Assembly: GCA_012934845.2 (NCBI GenBank)
Contig: WNNJ02002308.1
Span: forward strand, 1 to 64,000
Length of the DNA stretch: 64,000 bases
Origin: Pomphorhynchus laevis
Lineage: Eukaryota > Acanthocephala > Palaeacanthocephala > Echinorhynchida > Pomphorhynchidae
Direction: 5' to 3'
In this document: one piece after another, positions 16,895 to 26,218 of the stretch
Position numbering within the stretch: position 1 is the first letter of the stretch
Layout: each line of letters opens with the position of its first letter
Position numbers and translations under genes: made by a program
The notes under the pieces: model-generated
What the model was told of the DNA's origin: nothing
The model's input: the letters and a program-made list of their open reading frames with translations, nothing else
Database searches by the model: none

Positions 16895-17600
16895 GAGCTA
16901 GCTCATGATAGACAGAAGATTGTGAAACTGTGAAATGCCTCAACGGCAAGAAATTACTTATCCTAATATTATCATTATCGTTACTGGTGGAGTTCTTAGC
17001 AATAGGCCTAAATGAATCTGCGAATGTCTCCGAAATATCTGACTGTGAATTAACCAGCTGTTCACCACACTTTAAAGACGATATGAGAGGTTTTATACAT
17101 TTATTTCTACGAATATATGACCAAAATAACTTTGGATTTGAATTAATGGAATTGATTAGTCGACGTTCATAGATTATGCGTTTGCGAGATCTAGCCCTGA
17201 TACACTGATTTCGACATGCATATACTTCGATCGAAGTGATGAGTCTAAGCGGCATTGTCTGTACAATTTATTACGTCGTCTTATTAGTGTCTTCAATTCG
17301 GAGTCAAACCATGTAGGTTTATTTCGTTTAGATGGCACGATTTGCTTCCTCGGAGCAAAGTGATCTGATATCACTAATAAGCAGTCACGAATTGACTGCC
17401 AACGCTCACAAACATCTGAACTAAAATTGTCAAATGCAACAGATGATGCATATTCTAAGAGATCAGATTCGTTCAAACTATGCCACATGCGCTTTGATAA
17501 TATAGGCTCAGCATTGTCGCCTAATTGAGCACCGGCTATATTGACACTAAACTTTTTAACGCAGTTTGAAATTCTAAGCTGATAACAAATAACTATTTAC

Positions 17601-17800
17601 AATTATTCCTGTCAGTTCCAGATTATTCCTGTCAGTTCCAGATTATTCCTGTCAGTTCCAGATTATTCCTGTCAGTTCCAGATTATTCCTGTCAGTTCCA
17701 GATTATTCCTGTCAGTTCCAGATTATTCCTGTCAGTTCCAGATTATTCCTGTCAGTTCCAGATTATTCCTGTCAGTTCCAGATTATTCCTGTCAGTTCAG
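17601..17800 (+). repeat. Ten tandem 20-bp repeats
   Basis: Ten head-to-tail units of GATTATTCCTGTCAGTTCCA. Only the first base pair of the first unit and the last two bases of the last unit vary. The array ends 44 bases before the ORF1 ATG of LINE G and starts at the junction with LINE L, so it is either part of G's 5' UTR or arose at its insertion. Confidence 0.9.
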
Positions 17801-17844
17801 CTCGCTACGCTCGCGGATTGAGCTCAATCTATCGATAAAAGGTC

Positions 17845-18930
17845 ATGCCTAAAAAAGCGCGATCTCAGATCCCGGTTCCTGATCAAGAATCTTCCACATC
17901 AGAATGCAATGATGGTTATACCAGCTTTGAAGTTGGATGCGATTCCAAAGATTTCGATGTATGGACACTTGTTCGTGTTAAAATATCCGACCACTCGGTG
18001 TATAAACGTAAACATTTCACTTGCAGTTTTTGTACATCAGTACGACTACTACAGTTATCCTGCTCATCTACTCCTGTATCACACACGACCACTCAAACCA
18101 ATGCTGTTTTAGATGTTTCCCTCGCATCAACACCTGACTTCGCATCATATAATCCCATTATTAAACCTACTCTCTCACACACTCCTCGTTCAACTACGTA
18201 CCAAACTTCCATTAATCTTTCTCATTCTAACAATGCTAACGGTAAAGCTTTTCATCTCGTATCTCCTCTTTCCTATTCCTCCCCAATCTAAATAAATATC
18301 AAACTTCTTTATTCTCCTCACGTACTCCTTACTCGACCTCCCCTGTATCACCTCTCAATAATTTACACCCTTCCATCAAAATTATTTCCAGTAACATTTC
18401 CGATCAACTGATTTAACACTCCATTCCTGTCACTCATGCCCCAACCTATTTTAATTCTCCTTACTCTACCTCCCACGTAACACTTCCAAATAATTTACAT
18501 CCTTCATTTAAAATCATATCCAGTCACATCTCTGATCAACCGATTCAACACCCCGCTCCTGTCACACTTGCTCCAACCAATATTAATTCTTTATCAAGCA
18601 CCCCTGTCATTTCCACTTCTATCTGCTCATCTACCTCGACTCCTACCAGCTCTGTCCGTCCACCACTTCCACGAAATCGTTTTCCTTCGCGCGATCGCTG
18701 TATAATCATATCAAACTTAAAGCTTTCCGAATCTGCTTCTCCACAATCTCGCCTCGATGATGATGTATCTGCTTTCAGATCTATCCTAGCAACCATTCTT
18801 CCTGATGATAACCCATCACTCTTCAATAATATTGCTCCGGTATCCTTTATTCGTTTAAACAAATCCACTAAATCCAATCATCTCAGTCCTCCACTCTTAA
18901 AAATCGTTTTCATTTCTCAACCTCTCTTTT
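17845..18930 (+). pseudogene. LINE G ORF1 (PHD-like finger), broken
   Basis: ORF1 starts at ATG 17845 (MPKKARSQIPVPDQESST). It carries a PHD-like finger: VGCDSKDFDVWTLVRVK and FTCSFCTSVRLLQLSC. The first frame ends at 18291. A second frame continues to about 18930 with the conserved C-terminal region: RDRCIIISNLKLSESASPQ, RLDDDVSAFRSIL, VSFIRLNKSTKSN and LLKIVF. This matches ORF1 of element H. A 132-bp in-frame tandem duplication occurs at 18357-18488 and 18489-18620 (NNLHPSIKIISS / NNLHPSFKIISS). At least two breaks interrupt the reading frame. Confidence 0.75.
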
Positions 18931-18939
18931 CTTGATAAT

Positions 18940-19143
18940 TCTCGTCCTGTTTACTGTTCCTTGCGTTCCTGTAATTCCCTTCTTTTACATGTCCCAAACT
19001 ACTCTACCTTCTTTGGACTCCGCTCCTTCCTGGTGGCTGCTCCTCTATCGTGGAATCATCTGCCCATTCATATAGGCCAATCAACTTCCCTGCAGTGCTT
19101 CAAACGACAAATCCGATCCCATTTTAACAATTTATCTGCTTGA
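18940..19143 (+). pseudogene. LINE G ORF2, C-terminal remnant
   Basis: About 68 residues: LDNSRPVYCSLRSCNSLLL, HVPNYSTFFGLRSFLVAAPL, SWNHLPIHI and LQCFKRQIRSHFNNLSA, ending at the stop at 19143. This is the final block of a LINE ORF2, homologous to the end of H (VPNYSNNYGLRSFLVAASL). It follows ORF1 with nothing in between, the signature of a large internal deletion. Confidence 0.75.
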
Positions 19144-19164
19144 CTTTCTCATTTTTGTTTGTGG

Positions 19165-19205
19165 ACTTGTAAGCGTACAGCTTGTACGCATTTGCCACAT
19201 TAAAT
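19165..19205 (+). other. LINE G 3'-UTR hairpin
   Basis: GCGTAC, a short loop and GTACGC form a 6-bp stem followed by ATTTGCCAC. In elements H and I the same position has GCGTGC and GCACGC. The fifth base pair changed from G-C to A-T on both sides, a compensatory change supporting a real RNA structure, probably an RT recognition site. Confidence 0.6.
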
Positions 19206-19224
19206 AAATTTGTATTATTATTAA

Positions 19225-20003
19225 TCGCTACTACCTATAGGAGCTTCATAGCATAGGTCATAGATGTCGTTAATTGTATGTTAAAAGATAAGATCGAGAA
19301 CTGAAGAATATGAGGAAGATAACCTTGTATGAAAATCAACATGCTGAACAAACAAAAGTTCCTCATCCATAAATTCCCATAGATTCCTATTGGTGGCACA
19401 TCCGAATTGCCGAGACAAATTATCTACGCAAATACCAACACTGGAAATGTTGAAGTCACCAACCAAAATGCATGTACTTGAACAACTGAACGCACCCTTA
19501 ACTAATTCACAAAACTCCTTAGCCATGCAGTCAGCTTGAGGAGTTCTATATAAAACACCAAGAGTGAACTGCTTATGCGTTACTGACATACTTGCAAATA
19601 CGAGTTCACAAGTTCCACATGGATTAAAGTACTGTGTTATGTTATCAACAATGATGTTGGATTTAATATATAAAGCGACTCCTCCACCTTTACGCTGCGA
19701 CGATCTGTCTACACGAATGATACGATAACCATCTACATTCAATATATTATCAATGATATTATCGTGAAGCAGAGTTTCATAAATTGCAATAACATGGTAA
19801 TTTGATGTCATGTAGCAGCGAAATTCGTCTAAATTGCAAAGTAAGCTTCGCAAATTAGAATAACTAACCTTAAACGACTGGTTACATACATTTAACAAGT
19901 CGTATAATCGACGTACTTTTTTAAAATCAATTAGCATTCCTATTGATCCTGATTCACGGAAAGGCAGATGGGTTTCCAGCGAACATAAGGTATGCGATGG
20001 CAC
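19225..20003 (-). pseudogene. LINE L ORF2, endonuclease portion (broken)
   Basis: AP-type endonuclease on the minus strand: VSYSNLRSLLCNLDEF, VIAIYETLLHD (the catalytic Glu region, degraded relative to ISESWL in F), RKGGGVALYIKSN, ILVGDFNIS and SVLDLIF, followed by a stop and then YEAPIGSSD. The N-terminal residues overlap ORF1 by about 60 bases as in F. It is disrupted and then cut by LINE G. Confidence 0.8.
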
Positions 20004-21113
20004 ACCTGAAAATTCCGTATGTATAGATTTATTTCTCCAGAGGCTAAACGCTCAGCTATCTCTTTTTTGGCATTCGCGAGGCGTTCACGGTCGTTACGCG
20101 ATAGATCCTTAACTATGCGAACTTTGCGGCGACCCTTTAAAATTTTGCCACGGGAGAGCAGAATCGACGCTTCTTCTGGTAATGTAAGAACCATTTTTAA
20201 CAATCTAGCATCCCCCACTTCACGACGACCTAGACGAAATAGTCTCTTGACTTTAAGTCTTTTAGCAATTTCTTCCTCTCCTTTGATAAACATAGTTGAG
20301 ATAACTGACCGTACAGAGATAACATCGTCGTCTAAGCGACCTTGAGCTGTGACAAAACTCGATTCAGGTGTATTAGCGAATATCACGCAACTTGATCGAT
20401 CATAAGCTACACGTTTATGTATAATTTGTACACTCGGCGGCGAAATCCTTTCACTAACTTTGACAAAACGACTGTGAATGTCTGCAGAATTTTGAGAGAG
20501 TGACATTAAGTGAGTAGGCGTGGCATATGGAACATGTTCAGATTTTTTGGCAGATCTCAGGAGAGATCTTGGAATATCGTCGTATCGGATTATATCTGCC
20601 GTCGAATTCATTAATTGATAATGATTGCTGCAAGTAAACTGATTGCTATTGAGGGTTCGTGGAGAGAACGTTCGCGAATGATATTTAACAGTAGGTAAAG
20701 TATCAATACTTGATCATACTGGCTGGTAACTAATATCATAATTTTCAATAAAATTATCATTAAGCAAAGGCATTGAATCTTGATCATAACCAAGTAAGCT
20801 TATATTGTTGGTCTCCGATTTATCAGTAGATTGTGTACTTTCATCATTTTCATCGACATCGTTGACATTCGTTGTTCCAGGCTCTAGTCTTTAGAGCAGT
20901 GTCCAAAAGGTTGCATGCCTGTGAATTAATCTGTAGCTTACCTATCATTTGATCACAGCAGAAGCCTCAGAAAAAAGTTTTTGTCGACAAGGAACGTACC
21001 ATATTTTATGTACAGGTATTCGTTGTCCAGATATCATAGTCCGGTACATCGCAACAAACTTGTTGCGATTCAAACGAGGTTTCTATATCGTCTTTTAGCT
21101 GTTTGTTGGTCAT
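19940..21113 (-). pseudogene. LINE L ORF1 (PHD-like finger), broken
   Basis: A plausible ATG on the minus strand at 21113 begins MTNKQLKDDIETSFES, followed by a decayed finger (CCDVPDYDIWTTNTCT, then GFCCDQMIGKL) aligned with LINE F ORF1. The conserved C-terminal part is open from 20611 to 19940: QGRLDDDVISVRSVISTMF, LKVKRLFRLGRREVGDARL, VRIVKDLSRNDRERLANAKK and NLYIRNFQVCHR. The middle (20620-20900) is disrupted by several stops. Confidence 0.75.
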
Positions 21114-21130
21114 GTGTTCAATAAATATTC

Positions 21131-21544
21131 GATAGATTAATTTCTTAGCTTAGAATTTGTGTCTTTATAATTTGTCTTTACTTATAATGTTGTATATTAA
21201 TTGTTGTCGTATATTGACGTGCAGGTGTATCTCAGCAGTTTAATTTATTTCTATTCTATACATTTTATATCGTAAATATTACGAAATATCGTAATTTAGT
21301 TAATTTTAATTATGCAATTTCACTTAACCAAATGAAACTGATTTAGTTTGCTAAACGCTTCTTGCTACTACATCTGACGGGTATTACTTGTATAGTATAT
21401 GTTTCATAGGTGTGAAATATTTTGAGCAATTAGATTTATTAAGAGACGATTGAAACGAAAGAATCTAACAATGAATGTTTTAACAATTGCAATTTTGTAT
21501 CGTGCTTATCGTTATGATTAATTTTCAATTATACTATGTTTACA
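21131..21544. other. AT-rich spacer, no gene seen
   Basis: Between the 5' end of LINE L and the first plus-strand PLE piece. No ORF or repeat of note; an upstream region of LINE L may extend into it. Confidence 0.5.
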
Positions 21545-22667
21545 AATAAATGTTCAGAAATTCTTTTTTGTCTAATAAATGTTTAGAAACAATTATTACA
21601 AGTCACTGTTCTATAATGGATAAAAAGGGTATAAAGGTTGAATTAGATAATAAAACTATACCTATATTATATTGGAATCCAAAATTACATAAAAATCCAA
21701 TAAAAAATAGGTTCATATGTAGTGCGTTTAAATGTACATTTAACCACTTTCTGTCTATATGAATAAAATACTTAAAGTAATTAAAGCACACTTTAAAAAA
21801 TATTGCAAGGTAATCGAAATTAATACTGGTATAAAACACTATTTCAGTATTAATTCTACAAAAGAATTTTTAGAACAGACAAAATGAATAAATTTTCAAA
21901 ATATAAATACACACGATTTTAGTACGCTTTATACAAATCTAGATTTAGTAGATATTAAAGAAGCGTTATTAAAATTAATAATCTTATATTCGGAAAAAGA
22001 TATACATATTTATGTTATAATAATTATAACGCATATCTAACAAAAATTAAACCATAAAATAAATATAAATATATGGATAAAATTGAATTAATAGAATCCT
22101 TAAATATTTTAATAAATCAAAATTATTTAAAAGTATGGACATCTATATTTAGACAGGTAAAAGGTGTTCCAATGGGTGGTAATATTAGCCCAATTATAGC
22201 TGACTTGTTTTTAAGCTTTATAGAATATGAATTTGTTCATAACTGTGTAAAAACAAAATCTAAACAATATAAATATATTCAATATATGTTTCGATACATT
22301 GATGATATATGTGTATTTAATTCTAATAATTTTTTTTTCAATTGGTGAACACATTTATCCAGAAAGCCTTATATTTAACAAAACCAATAGTAATGATAAA
22401 GAAGGTGTATATCTAGATATGAACATTAAATTAACATTAACTAAAACTACTATTAATTTATATCGTAAAGATGACATATTTAAATTTACAAGAAACATAT
22501 TTTTGCATGAGCATTCATGCATACCATATAATATAAAATATAATACATTAAATAATGAAATTTTAAGAATTGCAACAATATGTAATGATATTGGCTTTCT
22601 TCAAAATCATTTAAATAATTTAATAGATACATATTTTAAACTAGGTTACTATAAAAATAACATCAAG
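21545..22667 (+). mobile_element. Penelope-like element, RT portion, first of a tandem pair
   Basis: A broken PLE copy covering most of the RT. Segments include IMDKKGIKVELDNKTIPILY, YWNPKLHKNP, KGVPMGGNISPIIADLF (motif B) and YIDDICVFN (motif C), and it ends at LGYYKNNIK. It is followed without a gap by a second copy that restarts earlier in the RT, giving a head-to-tail arrangement with an offset of about 1273 bases, as is common for PLEs. It has multiple breaks and is a fossil. Confidence 0.85.
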
Positions 22668-23432
22668 ATAAAATTAATAAAGATATGTATAAAGAACTTA
22701 CTAAATTAAAGGATAACTATATAATAACAACTATTGATAAAGCTAGTAATAACTTTGTCTTCATATGCAAAAAGCTTTATTATGATATACTAGTGAAAGA
22801 GGTTAATTCTAATGATTTAAATGTAAATCCAACATATGAACGTAGTGAGTTGAGTTTAGAAACAATTATTACAAGTCACTGTTCTATAATGGATAAAAAG
22901 GGTATAAAGGTTGAATTAGATAATAAAACTATACCTATATTATATTGGAATCCAAAATTACATAAAAATCCAATAAAAAATAGGTTCATATGTAGTGCGT
23001 TTAAATGTACATTTAACCACTTTCTGTCTATATGAATAAAATACTTAAAGTAATTAAATCACACTTTAAAAAATATTGCAAGGTAATCGAAATTAATACT
23101 GGTATAAAACACTATTTCAGTATTAATTCTACAAAAGAATTTTTAGAACAGACAAAAGGAATAAATTTTCAAAATATAAATACATACGATTTTAGTACGC
23201 TTTATACAAATCTAGATTTAGTAGATATTAAAGAAGCGTTAGTAAAATTAATTAACCTTATATTCGGAAAAAGATATACATATATATGTTATAATAACTA
23301 TAACGCATATCTAACAAAAATTAAACCATCAAGTAAATATAAATATATGGATAAAATTGAATTAATAGAATCCTTAAATATTTTAATGAATCAAAATTAT
23401 TTAAAAGTATTTAATTTGGTTATTCTAACTTG
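22668..23432 (+). mobile_element. Penelope-like element, RT N-part, second of the tandem pair
   Basis: This copy starts at KINKDMYKELTKLKDNYIIT and runs through the RT A-region (INTYDFSTLYTNLDLVDI) to the segment LIESLNILMNQNYLK, then leaves homology. It duplicates 21587-22060 with very high identity. It is a fossil fragment. Confidence 0.85.
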
Positions 23433-23679
23433 ATATAAATTATATAAAATATTACATAACAATTATTTAATATCTAAAATCTTTTAATTATTTATTATTT
23501 GATTATTAAATACTCAGTTAGCAGATCTGATTAATCTGTTGTGGATAAGATGCTGTATCCAGAGTGTATTCAAAGCGTAATTTTTTATTTGGAAAATAAA
23601 TGTCAAATGTCATCTATTAAATAAAATGTATTGCTGCCACCGCATATATAGCATATGCTGTCGTTTATCATATCTTATG

Positions 23680-23900
23680 AATCCTTAAATATTTTGATAA
23701 ATCAAAATTATTTAAAGGAAGGGACATCTATATTTAGACAAGTAAAAGGTGTTCCAATGGGTGGTAATAGTATCTAAATTATAACTTACATATTTTTAAA
23801 CTTTATATGATATGAATTTGTTCATAACTATGTAAAAAATAAATCTAAATTATATTAAGATATGAAATATATGTTTCGATACATTGGTGATATATTCTAA
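23680..23900 (+). mobile_element. Penelope-like element RT fragment
   Basis: About 220 bases around RT motif B (VKGVPMGGN-type) and motif C, more diverged than the neighbouring copies. It ends 40 bases before the BOP1 start codon. The 240 bases to its left show no gene. Confidence 0.7.
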
Positions 23901-23942
23901 ATAAAACATTTTTGACATTAAATTGATGTTATATTTTTAAAG

Positions 23943-25874
23943 ATGTCGAAACTGGCACTACATATTATTGATTCTGACGAGGAAGAGTTGGCGAATACGA
24001 TTGGTGATGTTCCCTTGCGTTGGTACGATGAGTATGATCATATTGGATATGATAAGCACGGCGAAAAGATTAAGAAACCGAAAAATTCAATCCGGCAGAT
24101 GAATGAAATCGATTGGTTTCTGGACAGAATGAAAACGGGTGGACAATGGCGATTAGTTTATAATTCTCTAACAGGCGAGCAAATACATCTTAGTGAGCAG
24201 GATGTCAAATTAGCCAAATCAATTCACAAATGCGATAATCCTGTATTAAGTGACATTCAAGATGGTGATCCATATGCTCCATGGCCTGATCTTTACAGTT
24301 TTAACGTATTGTCTACACCGGTTATTGGTGCTCCACCGTCTAAGTCATCTTTTACTCCAGATATTCACGAAAAACGAATTGTAGGGAGGTATCTTCATGC
24401 GATTAAAATGGGTTGGCTTAAATTGGACAAGCATCCGCGACTAAAATTACCAAATATATGTACGCCCGCTAGTTATGATCTATGGAATTCAGGTGATGAC
24501 AACGCGAAGCAACATCGTTCCTCATATCTGGCTGCTCCTAAATTAGCACTTCCTGGTCATGGAGAAAGTTACAATCCTTTGCCAGAATATGCTCAAGAAA
24601 ATATTGATAGCGTAAGTTGTTTACGACATGTACCAGCTTATGAAAACTTTACTCGTGAACGTTTTGAAAGATTACTGGATTTATATCTCTGTCCTCGCAC
24701 TGTCAATATGAAAGCAAGATTCGATCCAGCAATTCTATTACCTTCTCTTCCAAGTCCTCGAGACTTACGCCCATTTCCATGTACTCAAACAAGAAACTAC
24801 AATTATAATCATCACCAGTTAGGTTCATTGAATGCTATTGAATTTGATAACACTGGTGCTTATTTTGCTTGTGCAGGTTCGAAATCATATTCACTGTGGA
24901 ATACGTCAAGTGAACGAATGGTTGCTTGCATCCATACAGATGTGGAGGCATTACAATTAGGCTGGAGTTTAATAATGCCTTTACTGGCAGTAGCCTTAAG
25001 CGATTCTATAATTTTATGCGCTGCTGGTCGTTTTAACGATATCAAGATTACCCAAAAGTTTCTTGATAGCGCTGCGTCTTCTTCGTCTTCAAAAAAAGTA
25101 AGCGACGAAACGTGTTGTCAGTGGACAAGGCTTAATGAAGTGAAACTATCTCTATTATTACAACCTCTAGTTTCTATTGATACTTCTAGCAATGGTCCTT
25201 GCAAGCAAATTTGCTGGCATCGTAAGGGTGATTATCTGTCAACTATTCATAAAGATAACAGTATTCTTGTCCATCAAATATCTAAATTCCGATCACATCT
25301 TCCGTTTAACTTGGGAAAAAATAATTGCAAGATGAATGTATCCTTTCATCCAAGCCGAGCTCTGTTCTTTATAAGCAGTGCCAATTCTATTCGGTGTTAT
25401 GACTTATCGTTAGGTCAGCTTATGAAGACCTTTAAAGTTGGTGGTGGTGTGTACCTTAGCAGTCCGTTTAGTGTTCATTATACAGGAGACCACTTGATTG
25501 TTGGGTGCACAGACGGAAGTGTTCGTTGGTTTGATTTGGAAATGGGAACTCGACCTTATAAGTCATTACGCACATTGCACAAAACAACAGTTCAGTCACT
25601 TTCGCTGCATAATAAGTTACCTTTATTGGCGACGGCGTCGAACGACGGAAAGATTGTTATAACGCATGCGAGGGTATACACTGATCTTCTAAAGGAACCA
25701 TTAATCATGCCCGTTAAAGTTTTCCAATTACCGCGTATTCGCGACGACAATTGCCTAATACCTAGAATTCTAATGTCCTTTCATCCACAATATGCGTGGA
25801 TTTTAAGTGCATCCTCAATTGACACAGTAAATGAGTTTACTCATATTCGATTGTTTACGGATGTTTCAAAATGA
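23943..25874 (+). CDS. BOP1: Ribosome biogenesis protein BOP1 (Erb1 homologue)
   Basis: A single-exon ORF of 643 residues. In the family, BOP1/Erb1 joins PES1 and WDR12 (PeBoW complex) in the nucleolus and is needed for ITS2 processing and 60S subunit maturation. The N-terminal BOP1NT domain (about residues 20-265) has DEYDHIGYDKHGEKIKKP, FTPDIHEKRIVGRYLHAIKM, MGWLKLDKHPR, APKLALPGHGESYNPLPEY and RERFERLLDLYLCPR. The C-terminal part (about 280-640) is the WD40 propeller, with SVRWFDLEMGTRPYKSLR, LLATASNDGKIVITHARVY, DLLKEPLIMPVKVF and a final HIRLFT. It is about 100 residues shorter than vertebrate BOP1, mainly because the acidic N-terminal extension is short (DSDEEEL remains). Propeller repeats are divergent but the frame is unbroken. 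The ATG is preceded by ATTTTTAAAG; the gene is flanked by PLE debris on the left and LINE J on the right. Confidence 0.93.
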   Translation: MSKLALHIIDSDEEELANTIGDVPLRWYDEYDHIGYDKHGEKIKKPKNSIRQMNEIDWFLDRMKTGGQWRLVYNSLTGEQIHLSEQDVKLAKSIHKCDNPVLSDIQDGDPYAPWPDLYSFNVLSTPVIGAPPSKSSFTPDIHEKRIVGRYLHAIKMGWLKLDKHPRLKLPNICTPASYDLWNSGDDNAKQHRSSYLAAPKLALPGHGESYNPLPEYAQENIDSVSCLRHVPAYENFTRERFERLLDLYLCPRTVNMKARFDPAILLPSLPSPRDLRPFPCTQTRNYNYNHHQLGSLNAIEFDNTGAYFACAGSKSYSLWNTSSERMVACIHTDVEALQLGWSLIMPLLAVALSDSIILCAAGRFNDIKITQKFLDSAASSSSSKKVSDETCCQWTRLNEVKLSLLLQPLVSIDTSSNGPCKQICWHRKGDYLSTIHKDNSILVHQISKFRSHLPFNLGKNNCKMNVSFHPSRALFFISSANSIRCYDLSLGQLMKTFKVGGGVYLSSPFSVHYTGDHLIVGCTDGSVRWFDLEMGTRPYKSLRTLHKTTVQSLSLHNKLPLLATASNDGKIVITHARVYTDLLKEPLIMPVKVFQLPRIRDDNCLIPRILMSFHPQYAWILSASSIDTVNEFTHIRLFTDVSK

Positions 25875-26218
25875 ATGGCATAAACCCAATACAATCAATC
25901 ATGTATAAAATAACGTTTATCTCGTTTTTTACTTTTACCTTAAAATCAAAATGTGAATTTAAATTTAATAACAAAAAAATCTAAATTAAACAGTTTTGTA
26001 CCGAACTTTATGATTCTTTTAACTTCCTTAAAATACACATGTTCGCCCTTACTGCTGATGGGTTGCATCGAACAACAGGTAGAACGAAACCTGATAGCAT
26101 AACAATTTGCAAACAAATTGATTACGTTGCAAACACGTGATCCCAGCCATAAGCAAACAATTTGATAAATCTCTTAAGTAATAGAATGTAATCTGAACAT
26201 TATCTAAATAATATTATA
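25875..26218. other. Spacer downstream of BOP1
   Basis: AT-rich DNA holding the BOP1 3' UTR. A short stretch near 26085-26105 (GAAACCTGATAGCATAAC) matches the conserved PLE 3' region and is probably a tiny PLE relic. No gene seen. Confidence 0.55.

Larger units (their letters stand above)
15302..17590 (-). pseudogene. LINE L ORF2, RT portion (broken)
   Basis: Successive minus-strand blocks match ORF2 of F: 17488-17174 (HFAPRKQIVPSK, PTWFDSELKTLIRRRNKLYR), 17255-16803 (PKLFWSYIRRNK, SSPGPDDIYPFLLRAL), then the RT core in changing frames around 16760-16300, 16262-16002 (CPYLAFADDLKIWSK, motif C), 15956-15567 (LGTIVQSSLKTRMNTD, LYNALVRPHIEYSIQ) and 15502-15302 (FSHRAVSVWNMLPDFL). At least four frame changes or stops separate them. 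A 134-bp segment is duplicated within it (15931-16064 and 16761-16894). It is a dead copy. Confidence 0.8.
15196..17600 (-). mobile_element. CR1-like LINE 'L', 3' part (split by G)
   Basis: Minus-strand RT half and 3' UTR of a decayed CR1-like LINE; the 5' half continues at 19222-21113. Its 3' UTR contains an AGCCTACGGGCT stem near 15235 and a tail of GTTAATAATA type near 15205, paralleling element F. The copy has several frame breaks, internal rearrangement and a nested LINE. Confidence 0.8.
17801..19221 (+). mobile_element. Internally deleted L2/CR1-like LINE 'G'
   Basis: This plus-strand LINE has a 5' end and ORF1 (17845 to about 18930) joined directly to the C-terminal block of ORF2 (about 18940-19143), a 3' UTR and a TTATTATTAAT end. 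The endonuclease and RT, about 2.5 kb in its relative H, are missing. The 3' UTR contains AAGCGTACAGCTTGTACGCATTTGCCACATT, here quoted only as its stem GCGTAC/GTACGC. It is nested in LINE L exactly within the endonuclease SSD(H) motif. It could only have moved with proteins supplied by other copies. Confidence 0.8.
19222..21130 (-). mobile_element. CR1-like LINE 'L', 5' part
   Basis: Minus-strand 5' half of LINE L, containing ORF1 and the ORF2 endonuclease. The ORF2 frame approaching the LINE G junction reads INDIYDLCYEAPIGSSD and is cut there. The rest of ORF2 is at 15302-17590. Confidence 0.8.

Noticed and set aside
17601-17800. CRISPR array
   Set aside because: Units are contiguous 20-mers with no spacers, in a eukaryotic LINE context.
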